A stretch of DNA of 64,000 bases, taken from NCBI GenBank assembly GCA_050951585.1, contig JBMNJI010000002.1, positions 6,900 to 70,899 on the forward strand, written 5' to 3'. Numbering within the stretch: position 1 is the stretch's first letter; the number at the start of each line of letters is the position of its first letter. Source of the DNA: UBA3937 sp050951585. GTDB lineage: Bacteria > Bacillota > Peptococcia > DRI-13 > DTU073. A program made the translations under genes and the position numbers. Below are positions 35,828 to 44,911 of this stretch, in pieces. The notes below the pieces were generated by a model. The model saw only the letters and a list, made by a program, of their open reading frames with translations. It did no database searches and was not told where the DNA came from.

Positions 35828-36995
35828 CTATTGCCCCCGGGCCGCCATTAAGCGCAAATATGCATCAATAAACAGATCCAAATCGCCATCCATTACCGCG
35901 TCTACATTGCCTACCTCCGTATTGGTCCGGTGATCCTTCACCATACTGTAGGGATGAAAAACGTAGGAACGGATTTGGCTTCCCCAGCCTATTTCATGCT
36001 GTTCCCCCCGGATATTATCCAGCTCTTTTTCCTGTTCCTGCCGTTTTAATTCCAATAACTTCGCTTTTAAGATTTTCTCACACGATGCCCGGTTGAAAAT
36101 CTGGGAGCGTTCGTTTTGACACTGAACCACTATCCCGGTCGGAAGATGGGTCATCCGCACCGCCGAATCGGTTTTATTGACGTGCTGACCACCCGCTCCG
36201 CCGGAACGGTATGTATCTACTTTTATTTCTTCCCAGTTTAACTCAATTTCATCGGCATCTTCATCCACTTCCGGCAAGATATCCACGGCGGAAAAAGAAG
36301 TGTGCCGCCGTCCCGAAGCATCAAAGGGGGAAATGCGCACCAAACGGTGCACGCCTTTTTCCGCTTTTAAATGACCATACGCATTTTCGCCTTTAATGAG
36401 CAAGGTGGCGCTTTTCACTCCCGCTTCATCACCCGGCAAATAATCCAGCATCTCCACACTAAAGCCTTTCCTTTCAGCCCAGCGGGTATACATTCTCAGG
36501 AGCATCTCGGTCCAGTCCTGAGACTCCGTGCCTCCTGCCCCCGGATGAAGGGAAAGAATCGCATTCCCATTATCGTATTTATCACTGAACAATAATTGTC
36601 TCTCTAACTCCTCAAGGATTTCCCCAAAGCTTTTCAGCGCCGCTTCAGCCTCGCTGAAGTATGCTTCGGCTGTCTCCGCCGGGCTGTCCTCACCGTTGTC
36701 CTTTAAAGATGTTCCGGTCAGCTCCCCACTCTCGAAGCCTAATTCATAAAAAACCTCGGCATCCTCATACTTACTGTTTAATTCATGAAAACTACGCAGT
36801 TTGTCCTTCAAAACGGTCACCTTCTGCGCCACCTTCTGCGCTTTCTCCGGATCATTCCAAAAGTCAGGTGCCGTCATCTGCTCCTCTAATTCCCCGATCA
36901 ACTGCTCTTTGCCGGAGATGTCAAAGAGACCCCCTTAGTTTTTCCAGTCTGATTCTCGCTTTTTCCAATTCCCGTTTAAGATCTATCGTCGCCAT
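35828..36995 (-). CDS. prfB: Peptide chain release factor 2, with programmed +1 frameshift
   Basis: Translation starts at the ATG at 36995 (AAGGAGT upstream), runs 24 codons (MATIDLKREL onward) and meets an in-frame TGA at 36921-36923. The site is AGGGGG-TCT-CTT-TGA-C, the classic autoregulatory RF2 frameshift; after slipping one base, translation continues from 36922 to 35828, giving about 388 residues. The SPF codon-recognition tripeptide and GGQ peptidyl-release motif (GGAGGQHVN) are present. About 20 more residues than usual lie in the N-terminal helical domain around GELTGTSLKDNGEDSPAE. Confidence 0.96.
36920..36935 (-). promoter_or_regulatory. RF2 frameshift site
   Basis: Minus strand AGGGGG, then TCT, then CTT TGA C. 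The internal Shine-Dalgarno-like sequence 3 bases before CTT and the slow TGA drive the +1 shift when RF2 is scarce. Confidence 0.95.
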
Positions 36996-37135
36996 TTCTC
37001 TTTACTCCTTTTTGGCTTTACCCTGCATTTTCTTACTGCCCCTATTATACACCGTATTTGCTTTCGATTGCACTATTCTGCACGGCACTGATTCGGCGCA
37101 CTGCTACAACTCCCGACCCGGCATCCCGTGTGCCG

Positions 37136-39859
37136 TCACGCCTCCCGCCCGCAGCATTTTTTATACTTTTTCCCACTGCCACACGGACATAAATCGTTCC
37201 GGCCAATTTTCTCCACATGGCGCGGTTGTTTTTTCACTTCATCCTCCTCAGAACGGTTTTCCACCATATCCTGCCGTTCGGCCGGCCGTTCCACCACGGA
37301 AACATGGTAAACAAAACGGACGATATCCTCCTGAATTTCCTCAACCATCTGATTAAACATATCATATGCTTCAAACTTGTATTCCACCAACGGATCCTTC
37401 TGACCATACGCACGCAGTCCAATCCCCTGACGCAACTGGTCCATCGCATCCAGGTGGCCCATCCATTTTTCGTCAACGACACGCAGAGTCACCAGGCGCT
37501 CGAGCTCGCGCATGTTTTCGGCACCCAGTTCCTCTTCCCGCGCCCGGAAGCCTTCCATCGCCTGCTCCAGCAATAAATCGCGGACCTCCTGGCTGTCCAG
37601 TTTGGCTAAATCCTCCGGATTCAGATTGTGCGTCGGCAAGAAATACAAACGCGCCTTTTCTAGCATGCTCTTTAAATCCCATTCTTCGGGATAGTTACTC
37701 CCGCCAGTATAACTGTCAATCGTTCTGGCCGTGACCTTCTCAATCATATCCAGAACATTTTCCTTAATATCCTCACCCATCAGCACACTGCGGCGCTGAC
37801 CATAGATGACCTCTCTTTGCTGATTCATCACATCATCATATTCCAGGACGTGTTTCCGCAGATCAAAGTTGCGCGACTCCACCCGTCTCTGGGCGTTCTC
37901 AATAGCCCGCGAAATCATCTTGTTTTCAATGGGCATCTCATCATCCATACCCAGTCTATCCATGAGCCCCATAATATTCTCCGCGCCAAAAAGACGCATC
38001 AAATCATCCTCAAGGGAGATATAGAACTGCGTGGAACCGGGGTCACCCTGCCGCCCCGAACGGCCCCTCAACTGATTGTCGATCCGGCGGCTTTCGTGAC
38101 GTTCCGTCCCGATAATATGCAGTCCGCCTAAACTAATAACCTCCTCATGCTCTTTGTCGGTTTCCTGTTTCTTTTCGGCAAAGAGCTGCTCATAACGCTC
38201 ACGCGCCCGCAAAACCTGCTCATCATCGACCACACTATGACTGGCTGCTTCTTCGATGATGAGGGAAGAATAACCCTCCTTTAGCATCTCCAGGCGGGCT
38301 AAAAAACCGGGATTACCACCTAACAGAATATCGGTACCGCGACCGGCCATATTGGTAGAAACGGTCACCGCACCCTTTCGGCCGGCCTGGGCGACAATCT
38401 GTGCTTCCATTTCATGATATTTCGCATTCAAGACCTGATGGGCGATCCCTTTTTCCTTCAGCATCTTGCTCAAGACTTCCGACTTTTCGATGGAAATTGT
38501 CCCGACCAGCACAGGCTGTCCCTTGGCATGACGCTCCGCAATGGCCTCCACCGCCGCCCGAAATTTGCCCAGTTCTGTCCGGTAAACCACATCGGGCAAG
38601 TCTTGCCGGATCATTTCTTTATTGGTCGGAATAACGGTCACTTCCAGCTTATAGATCTTGCGGAATTCCTCTTCCTCGGTTAAAGCCGTACCGGTCATCC
38701 CGGCCAGTTTCTCGTACATCCGGAAATAATTCTGGAAGGTAATCGTCGCTAAGGTCTGGGATTCCTTCTCGATCTTCACGCCTTCTTTGGCTTCAATGGC
38801 CTGATGCAGACCTTCGCTGTAACGCCGGCCATACATCAAACGTCCGGTAAATTCATCAACAATAATGATCTGCCCGTCCTTGACCACATAATCCACATCC
38901 CGCTTCATCAGGGCATGGGCATGCAGAGCCTGATTCACATGATGGCTCAGCTCAATATTGATGTCCTCATAGAGGTTTTCCACCCCGAGCATCTTCTCCA
39001 CCCGGGCAACCCCTTCTTCGCTTAAGGCTACTGTCTTCAGCTTTTCATCCACATTATAATCAACCTCGCGCCGCAGCTGCGGGATAATCCGCGCCACCCG
39101 CATATACAAATCCTTCGGTTTGTCCCCGGCGCCGGAAATGATCAGAGGAGTACGCGCTTCGTCGATTAAAATACTGTCTACCTCGTCAACGATGGCATAA
39201 TGCAAGCTCCGTTGGACCAAATGCTCCGGATGGGAGACCATATTATCACGCAGATAATCAAAACCAAATTCATTATTGGTCCCGTAAGTAATATCCGCCG
39301 CGTACGCCTGCTTTCTTTCGTCAAAGTCGAGTCCATGCACAATCAGGCCTACCGATAAGCCTAAAAACTTATAAATCTGCCCCATCCATTCGCTGTCACG
39401 TTTGGCCAGATAATCATTGACCGTCACCACGTGCACACCCTTACCGGTAAGCGCGTTGAGATAGGCAGGCAAGGTTGCCACCAGCGTTTTCCCTTCACCT
39501 GTTTTCATCTCAGCGATATTCCCTTCATGCAGGACCATTCCGCCGATTAACTGCACATCAAAATGACGTAACCCCAGGATTCTCCTGGAGGCCTCGCGCA
39601 CCACGGCAAAAGCTTCCGGAAGCAGTTCATCAAGTGTTTCGCCATTAGCCAAACGCGTTTTAAATTCCTGCGTTTTTCCCTGTAATTCCGTATTGCTTAA
39701 AGCCATTAAGCCGTCTTCCAGACTATTTATAATCTCAACCTTTTTACTAAACTTTTTAATCTCTTTGGCATTTATATCAAATAAACCTTTGAGAAATTCG
39801 AAGCCCACCGCTACACCCGCTTTCTCTGTTTCATTCCCTATACATCCTTTTTTACTCAT
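37136..39859 (-). CDS. secA: Preprotein translocase ATPase SecA
   Basis: A 907-residue motor with Walker A MKTGEGKT at 118-125, DEVDSILIDEARTPL, MAGRGTDI, and a C-terminal zinc-binding tail (LCPCGSGKKYKKCC). It drives export through SecYEG. The N-terminus is about 19 residues longer than the usual start (near VGFEFLKGLFD); the ribosome site before 39859 is weak, so an internal start, e.g. the GTG at 39805, is possible. Order prfB-secA-hpf matches B. subtilis. Confidence 0.96.
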   Translation of the reverse strand: MSKKGCIGNETEKAGVAVGFEFLKGLFDINAKEIKKFSKKVEIINSLEDGLMALSNTELQGKTQEFKTRLANGETLDELLPEAFAVVREASRRILGLRHFDVQLIGGMVLHEGNIAEMKTGEGKTLVATLPAYLNALTGKGVHVVTVNDYLAKRDSEWMGQIYKFLGLSVGLIVHGLDFDERKQAYAADITYGTNNEFGFDYLRDNMVSHPEHLVQRSLHYAIVDEVDSILIDEARTPLIISGAGDKPKDLYMRVARIIPQLRREVDYNVDEKLKTVALSEEGVARVEKMLGVENLYEDINIELSHHVNQALHAHALMKRDVDYVVKDGQIIIVDEFTGRLMYGRRYSEGLHQAIEAKEGVKIEKESQTLATITFQNYFRMYEKLAGMTGTALTEEEEFRKIYKLEVTVIPTNKEMIRQDLPDVVYRTELGKFRAAVEAIAERHAKGQPVLVGTISIEKSEVLSKMLKEKGIAHQVLNAKYHEMEAQIVAQAGRKGAVTVSTNMAGRGTDILLGGNPGFLARLEMLKEGYSSLIIEEAASHSVVDDEQVLRARERYEQLFAEKKQETDKEHEEVISLGGLHIIGTERHESRRIDNQLRGRSGRQGDPGSTQFYISLEDDLMRLFGAENIMGLMDRLGMDDEMPIENKMISRAIENAQRRVESRNFDLRKHVLEYDDVMNQQREVIYGQRRSVLMGEDIKENVLDMIEKVTARTIDSYTGGSNYPEEWDLKSMLEKARLYFLPTHNLNPEDLAKLDSQEVRDLLLEQAMEGFRAREEELGAENMRELERLVTLRVVDEKWMGHLDAMDQLRQGIGLRAYGQKDPLVEYKFEAYDMFNQMVEEIQEDIVRFVYHVSVVERPAERQDMVENRSEEDEVKKQPRHVEKIGRNDLCPCGSGKKYKKCCGREA

Positions 39860-39930
39860 ACCTTACCATCTTTTAATTTTAACATGATGTTTTCACTCAC
39901 GCAATGCCACAAAATATATTACTCTTCCCT

Positions 39931-39970
39931 AACACAGGAAAGACGGCTCTCTAGCCGTCTTTCCTGTGTT
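39931..39970. terminator. 18-base perfect hairpin between hpf and secA
   Basis: AACACAGGAAAGACGGCT at 39931-39948 is exactly complementary to 39953-39970 with a 4-base loop. There is no T tract after either side, so it may be a weak bidirectional terminator or an RNA processing site. Confidence 0.6.
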
Positions 39971-40021
39971 GCGATTCACTTTACTATTTTAAATCCTGTA
40001 TCCGGGTTAAGCCCTCACTCT

Positions 40022-40585
40022 TTAGTCGATTTCCGGTTCGATCAAGCCGTAGTTACCGTCTTTCCGGCGATAGATCACATTAATCTGATCCGTATCCGCA
40101 TTGGCAAAAACATAAAAGCCATGATTAAGGAGGTTCATCTGCATAATGGCCTCTTCCGCGTTCATCGGTTTAAAGGCAAAACGTTTTGTCCTGACCAACC
40201 GTTGAACATCAGCTTCCGGACTCTCGGCAGGCATTCCGGGAATGCCCGGTAGTAGATCCTCCGCACTCGTGGCAATATCACTGACCTTCAGCTGTTTCAC
40301 CTTTTTGCTCAAACGGGTTTTATATTTATCCATCTGTCTTTCCAGTTTGTCTATCACTAAATCCACCGAAGAATACATATCCAGTGACTCCTCTTCGCCT
40401 CTTAAAATAAAACCGTTTAAGGGAATTGTCACTTCAACACGTTGCCGGCCCTTCTCCACGAGCAAAGAAACCACAGCTTCAGGAGAATTATCAAAGTACT
40501 TGTCAAGTCGATGCAACCTTTTTTCGATATATTCCTTCAAACCTTCAGTAACTTGAATATTTTTTCCTCTGTATTGAAACCTCAT
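40022..40585 (-). CDS. hpf: Ribosome hibernation promoting factor, long form
   Basis: A 187-residue two-domain protein: N-terminal S30AE/YfiA domain (about 1-100) and C-terminal dimerisation domain (VRTKRFAFKPM, EEAIMQMNLLNHGFYVF) typical of the long form that makes 100S ribosome dimers in stationary phase. AAAGGAG precedes the ATG at 40585; the open frame extends to 40603. B. subtilis yvyD lies at the same place. Confidence 0.95.
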   Translation of the reverse strand: MRFQYRGKNIQVTEGLKEYIEKRLHRLDKYFDNSPEAVVSLLVEKGRQRVEVTIPLNGFILRGEEESLDMYSSVDLVIDKLERQMDKYKTRLSKKVKQLKVSDIATSAEDLLPGIPGMPAESPEADVQRLVRTKRFAFKPMNAEEAIMQMNLLNHGFYVFANADTDQINVIYRRKDGNYGLIEPEID

Positions 40586-40724
40586 ACAATCCACTCCTTT
40601 CACGAGCCTCTATAATAATTATTATTCCCTCCTTGCAAGAAAAATCCTGCAACAAAGGATAAAGATAGACAATTCAGTCAATGCTTTGCATCCGCCACTC
40701 TACTCAAAGAATGTAGCAGTGTAA

Positions 40725-40754
40725 ACAAAAACCCCGGTACATCATATACCGGGG
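40725..40754 (-). terminator. Terminator of the cold-shock gene
   Basis: Minus strand CCCCGGTA-7-TACCGGGG followed by TTTTTGTTT, 37 bases after the stop. Confidence 0.9.
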
Positions 40755-40791
40755 AGTACTTTTTCTCTACTATCCCGTGAAAAAACCGAGC

Positions 40792-40989
40792 TTAGCACTT
40801 CACAACGTTGGCAGCTTGCAAACCTTTTGGTCCATCGACTATTTCAAATTCGACCGCTTCGCCTTCATATAAAGTCTTAAACCCTTCTTCCTGAATAGCC
40901 GAAAAATGTACGAAGACATCGTTTCCGTCTTCTCTCTCAATAAAACCATAACCTTTTTCTTTGTTAAACCATTTTACTTTTCCTTGCAT
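40792..40989 (-). CDS. Cold-shock domain protein
   Basis: A 65-residue OB-fold RNA chaperone with both RNA-binding motifs, KGYGFIE (RNP1) and VFVHF (RNP2), and the typical MQGKVKWFN start. The ATG at 40989 has AGGAGG 10 bases before it; the ATG at 40998 is only 1 base after it. Single-gene unit with its own promoter and terminator and a leader of roughly 40 bases. Confidence 0.96.
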   Translation of the reverse strand: MQGKVKWFNKEKGYGFIEREDGNDVFVHFSAIQEEGFKTLYEGEAVEFEIVDGPKGLQAANVVKC

Positions 40990-41039
40990 CGAAAACATTC
41001 CTCCTAAAATCTAACTAGCAGAATAAATCTACTCTGATG

Positions 41040-41068
41040 ATTATAGCACCTCTAACCGCTGAAGTCAA
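41040..41068 (-). promoter_or_regulatory. Promoter of the cold-shock gene
   Basis: Minus strand TTGACT (41063-41068), 17-base spacer, TATAAT (41040-41045). Near consensus. Confidence 0.8.
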
Positions 41069-41111
41069 ACGAATCTGTCATTATTTTGCCTACAATCTGT
41101 CAACATTTGCC

Positions 41112-41834
41112 TCATAAGATTTTACTCAAAAAATTTCTGGTCCGTTCATGCCGGGCATGGCCGAAAAGCTGCTCCGGCGTCCCTTCTTCCACGATGCGCC
41201 CTTCATCCATAAACAGCACGCGGTCCCCCACCTCACGGGCAAAACCCATCTCGTGTGTCACCACCACCATCGTCATGCCCTCGCCGGCCAGGTCTTTCAT
41301 CACGTTCAGAACCTCGCCGACCATCTCCGGGTCCAAAGCCGAGGTAGGCTCGTCAAAAAGCATCACCCGCGGCTGCATCGCCAAAGCGCGGGCAATGGCC
41401 ACTCTTTGCTGTTGTCCGCCGGAAAGGGAGTCGGGATAAACATCCGCCTTCTCACTTAACCCAATCTTCTGCAGCAACGCCAATGCTCTTTCTTCCGCTT
41501 CCTGGCGCGACAGTCCCCGCACCTTCATCGGGGCAAGGACGATATTCTCTAGCGCCGTCTTATGCGGAAACAGGTTGAAACGTTGAAAAACCATCCCCAC
41601 GTCCGCCCGTAAGCGATTGATGTCGGTACGCGGATCGGTCACGGAGATGTTATCAATCATAATCTCTCCGGAAGTCGGCTTCTCCAAAAAATTAAGGCAA
41701 CGCAAAAAGGTGCTTTTCCCGGAACCGGAAGGGCCAATTACCACCACCACTTCCTTTTCCCGCACCTTTGTCGTGATCCCTTTTAAGACCTCCAGCTTGC
41801 CAAAAACCTTTACCAAATCAGTCACGTCGATCAC
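41112..41834 (-). CDS. Polar amino-acid ABC transporter, ATP-binding protein (GlnQ/ArtP type)
   Basis: A 240-residue ABC ATPase with Walker A GPSGSGKS at 34-41, VFQRFNLFPHKT, LSGGQQQR and LFDEPTSALDPE, the sequence style of the polar amino-acid uptake family. Its start overlaps the permease gene by 17 bases. With the permease and binding protein it forms an importer; the substrate (glutamine, glutamate, arginine or another) cannot be fixed from sequence. Confidence 0.93.
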   Translation of the reverse strand: MIDVTDLVKVFGKLEVLKGITTKVREKEVVVVIGPSGSGKSTFLRCLNFLEKPTSGEIMIDNISVTDPRTDINRLRADVGMVFQRFNLFPHKTALENIVLAPMKVRGLSRQEAEERALALLQKIGLSEKADVYPDSLSGGQQQRVAIARALAMQPRVMLFDEPTSALDPEMVGEVLNVMKDLAGEGMTMVVVTHEMGFAREVGDRVLFMDEGRIVEEGTPEQLFGHARHERTRNFLSKIL

Positions 41835-42522
41835 TAACGGCCAGCCTCCTTTCCATCATGCTCACCAGACGGGAAATCGTCAGCGTCATCGCCAGATACA
41901 TCAGCAAAACGCCGGCCCAAACTGGAAAAGAAGCAAAAGTAACCGCAATGAACAACTGCCCTTTGCGCGTCAATTCTTCGATTCCGATGACCGAAAGCAA
42001 GGAAGTATCCTTGAGCATCGCAATAAACTCATTCCCCAGCGGGGGGACGATCCGTTTAAAGGCTTGCGGCAGGACAACATAACTCATCGTTTGCCAGTTG
42101 GTCATCCCCAGCGAACGGGCCGCCTCCGTTTGTCCGCGGTCAATCGACTGAATGCCTGCCCGGACAATCTCCGCCACATAAGCGCCGGAATTCAGCCCGC
42201 AAGCCAGGATCCCCGCCACATAAACATTAATCGGTAACTGGTGCCCTAATACCACATTCAGCAGGTTCGGAAGCCCAAGATAAATAATAAATATCTGCAC
42301 TAATAAAGGGGTGCCGCGCAGAAAATCAATGTAAATCCTGGCTAAAGTGCGCAACAACGTCTTTTGGGAGAGGCGAGCCAGCCCCATGATGATTCCGATG
42401 ACCACCCCGATCGATACTGCCAAAGCGGTAATCCACATGGTCGTCACCGCACCCGTCAAAAGATGCGGAATAGCTCGCACAAATAACTCAGAAAAATTAG
42501 TAATAACCAAGCACCCCCTCAA
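41818..42522 (-). CDS. Polar amino-acid ABC transporter, permease
   Basis: A 234-residue membrane protein with about five membrane segments and the HisM/GlnP-type EAA loop (EAARSLGMTNWQTM, then VVLPQAFKRIVPPLGNEF). It lies between the binding-protein and ATPase genes. Probably a homodimer, since only one permease gene is present. Confidence 0.93.
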   Translation of the reverse strand: MRGCLVITNFSELFVRAIPHLLTGAVTTMWITALAVSIGVVIGIIMGLARLSQKTLLRTLARIYIDFLRGTPLLVQIFIIYLGLPNLLNVVLGHQLPINVYVAGILACGLNSGAYVAEIVRAGIQSIDRGQTEAARSLGMTNWQTMSYVVLPQAFKRIVPPLGNEFIAMLKDTSLLSVIGIEELTRKGQLFIAVTFASFPVWAGVLLMYLAMTLTISRLVSMMERRLAVSDRRD

Positions 42523-42569
42523 GCAGGGCCGCTAATGGCCATAAGCTCAAGCGGCCCGATCTGTCTGTC

Positions 42570-42640
42570 TACCTTTGATTCTGTTTATCTCTGATTCTGT
42601 TTACCTTTAATTCTATTCACCTCTACTCCGGTTACGGCTG
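42570..42640. repeat. Degenerate tandem repeat downstream of the binding-protein gene
   Basis: Units of about 16 bases resembling TTACCTTTGATTCTGT occur four times with changes between the binding-protein and permease genes. No coding potential is seen. Confidence 0.5.
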
Positions 42641-42661
42641 ACCTTTGTTTCTTTTCTTTCC

Positions 42662-43462
42662 TTACGGACGGGCATTGACCGGCAGTTCATATTTTGCTAA
42701 AAGCTCATCATAGGTCCCGTTTTCCATAACTTTCTCTAAGCCGCTATTTAATTTTGCCAGCAGGTCCGCATTCCCTTTCCGTACAGCAAAGCCATACTGT
42801 TCAACGCTCATCTGCTCACCGACAATCTTGATATCATCGTGCCCGCTCTTGATAAAGGCCTCGGTTACCTGCGCATCGTTGATAACCGCATCAACTGTTC
42901 CTTTGGTTAATTCCGCCATTAATACATCAATGGTATCATAGGTCAATACTTTAGCCACGACTCCTTCATCCTTCAACGCATTGGCGGTCTTAGCTCCGGT
43001 GGTGCCGATCTGAACCGCTACAGTCGTGCCCTTTAAATCCTCTGCTTGCTTAATCGTCTCATTTGATTTCGCCACCGCAATAGCCAAACCAGCATTAATA
43101 TAAGGCGCGGTAAAATCAACCTGTTTGCCTCTTTCTTCATCAATGGTCATCCCGGAAGCAACAATATCAATCGTCCCGGACTGGACGGCCGGAATCAGGG
43201 CGTCAAAGCCCAGGCTTTGGATTTCCACTTTGATTCCGCTCTCTTCCGCAATGGCCTTAATCAAATCAATATCAAAACCGATGATTTCGTCTGTTTCTAA
43301 ATCCTTGTACTCGAACGGTTGAAAGGTAGGCTCTGTTCCCACTTTATAAATCTTCTCCTCGTCAACATTCGAGTCCCCGTTCCCACAGGCCGCCATGCTC
43401 ATCATTAAACCTATCACTAAGAATACCGTACAAACCTTTCTCAACAAACTTCCCTTTTTCAT
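42662..43462 (-). CDS. Polar amino-acid ABC transporter, substrate-binding lipoprotein
   Basis: A 266-residue lipoprotein: signal peptide 1-25 with lipobox MAAC (Cys26), then a two-lobed amino-acid-binding fold (KVGTEPTFQPFEY, IGFDIDLIKAIAEE, GMTIDEER). It captures the amino acid outside the membrane. First gene of the three-gene operon, with its own promoter; 139 bases with short repeats separate it from the permease. Confidence 0.94.
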   Translation of the reverse strand: MKKGSLLRKVCTVFLVIGLMMSMAACGNGDSNVDEEKIYKVGTEPTFQPFEYKDLETDEIIGFDIDLIKAIAEESGIKVEIQSLGFDALIPAVQSGTIDIVASGMTIDEERGKQVDFTAPYINAGLAIAVAKSNETIKQAEDLKGTTVAVQIGTTGAKTANALKDEGVVAKVLTYDTIDVLMAELTKGTVDAVINDAQVTEAFIKSGHDDIKIVGEQMSVEQYGFAVRKGNADLLAKLNSGLEKVMENGTYDELLAKYELPVNARP

Positions 43463-43513
43463 CTTTTCTTTGCCTCCCTTAATAATTTCCCAAGTTATAT
43501 ACCATTAAAACTT

Positions 43514-43542
43514 ATTATACAATTCCCGCCCGTCATAAACAA
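43514..43542 (-). promoter_or_regulatory. Promoter of the amino-acid transporter operon
   Basis: Minus strand TTGTTT (43537-43542), 17-base spacer, TATAAT (43514-43519). An imperfect inverted repeat CATAAACAAG-6-CTTGTTATG (43533-43557 region) covers the -35 and may be an operator. Confidence 0.65.
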
Positions 43543-43663
43543 GAGGAAGCTTGTTATGGCCGTATTAATTTTTCTACAATTTAGTCCACGTAAGAAATAC
43601 ATTATTTCGACTCTTTTCCAGTTTTTTTCGCAGCCAAAATATACCCTTTTTTTTCACAAAAAC

Positions 43664-43681
43664 TGTGGATAATGTGGATAA
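43664..43681. promoter_or_regulatory. Two abutting DnaA boxes
   Basis: TGTGGATAA occurs twice with no gap; each is the exact complement of the DnaA box TTATCCACA. A weaker match (TGTGGGTAG) follows at about 43718. Confidence 0.7.
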
Positions 43682-43841
43682 CCCTGTTAATAACTCTGTC
43701 CACGCGCTTTTTTTATTGTGGGTAGTTTTTCCTTGTAAAGAAAAATAAAAATTTTTATGCGCAAAAACCCCTTGACAAGGCCTGAAAAATTTTTTCTAAA
43801 GAAAAACACCATATTCGCAATATTAGTGAAATATAGCAAAC

Positions 43842-43870
43842 AAAAAAACGGCCGTTTTTTCAGCCGTTTT
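43842..43870 (-). terminator. Terminator of the fliD-fliS-fliT transcript
   Basis: Minus strand AAAACGGC-10-GCCGTTTT with seven T in and after the right arm, 26 bases after the fliT stop. Confidence 0.85.
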
Positions 43871-43895
43871 CGCTCTTATACATCTTTCGGGCACT

Positions 43896-44411
43896 TTATT
43901 TTGAATAGTCGATGAAGACCCCTCCATCAGCCTGGGGCTCCCCCTGATAAGCCTTGTTCATCTTCTTCGCCGCCTGCAGGTCATTGAGCTTGCCCCTGGT
44001 TTGTTCAATCGTCCGCCGCAATTTTTCTTCATTGTGCGCGTCCAGCTCTTTTATCCGGGTAAGCAGCTCGCCTAACCTGTCCAGCGAAGCGGTTAAGGCA
44101 TCCACTCCGGAGCCCGAAACCCTTGCTTTGATCCGGCTTAAATTAAATTCCTCGATCCCCATCGTCTCGTTAATTTCCTGTTTCAATTGATTAATTCCTT
44201 TGTTCAAGCTTTCCAAAGTCTCAATCAAGCCCTGCCGCTCATTGATGTACCTGATCAGTTGTTCAATATCCACATCCTCTTTTTCCAGCAACTCTGTCTG
44301 CTTTTTCGCCAGGCCCAGCATTTGCTCATAATAGGGCACCTGCGCCTGATAACTATCGGCGATACGCTGGAAAACGAGATTTAAAATACTATCACTCAAC
44401 CGGTTCACCAC
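43896..44411 (-). CDS. fliT: FliT-position flagellar chaperone (FlgN/FliT-like)
   Basis: A 171-residue, mostly helical, charged protein with no membrane segment. By position (directly after fliD-fliS, overlapping fliS by 20 bases) and helical build it is the FliT-type export chaperone, which in other bacteria holds the filament cap FliD. Sequence identity to FliT is not obvious by eye, so the name rests mainly on synteny with B. subtilis. Confidence 0.65.
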   Translation of the reverse strand: MVNRLSDSILNLVFQRIADSYQAQVPYYEQMLGLAKKQTELLEKEDVDIEQLIRYINERQGLIETLESLNKGINQLKQEINETMGIEEFNLSRIKARVSGSGVDALTASLDRLGELLTRIKELDAHNEEKLRRTIEQTRGKLNDLQAAKKMNKAYQGEPQADGGVFIDYSK

Positions 44412-44835
44412 CTACGACCCGTTTCTGCTCTCTCCTCAGTTGCAGGGCCACGTCAACCCACATTTGCCGTAAATCGGTGAGAAAGTCCATAACCTCCTCC
44501 AGAATGGCGGTGTCTTTTTTAATATTTGCTTCCACCAATCTCCGGTACAGATAATCGTAAAGGGCAAAGAGAGAGGCCGATATTTCATAATCCATATTCA
44601 AGCTGCTCTCTAATTCAATAATAATATCCTGGGTTTTGACGATAAACTGATGACACTCCGCCAGTTCACCTGCTTCCAGAGCTTTTTTCGCCTGCCCGCA
44701 AAAGCGCAACGCCCCATCAAAGAGCATCAGCAGTAATTTGTCCGGCGGTGCCGTTAACACTTGCTGTTGTTGGTATTGCAATTGGTACTGCTGCTGCTGA
44801 TATTGCTGACTTTGATAAGGATTAGTCATGGCCAT
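44392..44835 (-). CDS. fliS: Flagellar export chaperone FliS
   Basis: A 147-residue helical-bundle chaperone for flagellin. Motifs APPDKLLLMLFDGALRF and SASLFALYDYLYRRLVEAN (in parts) are typical. The N-terminus is unusually Gln/Tyr rich (QSQQYQQQQYQLQYQQQQ, residues 8-25) where most FliS have a short NPY segment. FliS also binds FliW in some Firmicutes, linking it to the CsrA loop. Confidence 0.93.
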   Translation of the reverse strand: MAMTNPYQSQQYQQQQYQLQYQQQQVLTAPPDKLLLMLFDGALRFCGQAKKALEAGELAECHQFIVKTQDIIIELESSLNMDYEISASLFALYDYLYRRLVEANIKKDTAILEEVMDFLTDLRQMWVDVALQLRREQKRVVGGEPVE

Positions 44836-44911
44836 TTTGTCTCAACCTCCCTTTCTCTTCTCGCAAAAGACTCAGCTTCACCAAGCTTTTCAACTCAACA
44901 TAGCATACCCC

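Larger units (their letters stand above)
43463..43895. other. 433-base AT-rich noncoding stretch with DnaA boxes
   Basis: No gene is supported. It holds the transporter promoter (43514-43542), two abutting DnaA boxes (43664-43681), AT-rich runs at 43740-43760, a plus-strand TTGACA at 43773 without a gene to serve, and the flagellar terminator (43842-43870). Confidence 0.75.

Noticed and set aside
36921..36923. prfB as a nonsense pseudogene
   Set aside because: The TGA is within the standard autoregulatory RF2 frameshift element.
43773..43806. Plus-strand TTGACA with a TCTAAA at 17 bases as a promoter
   Set aside because: The -10 is poor and the only thing downstream is the flagellar terminator on the other strand; no gene or stable RNA is seen.
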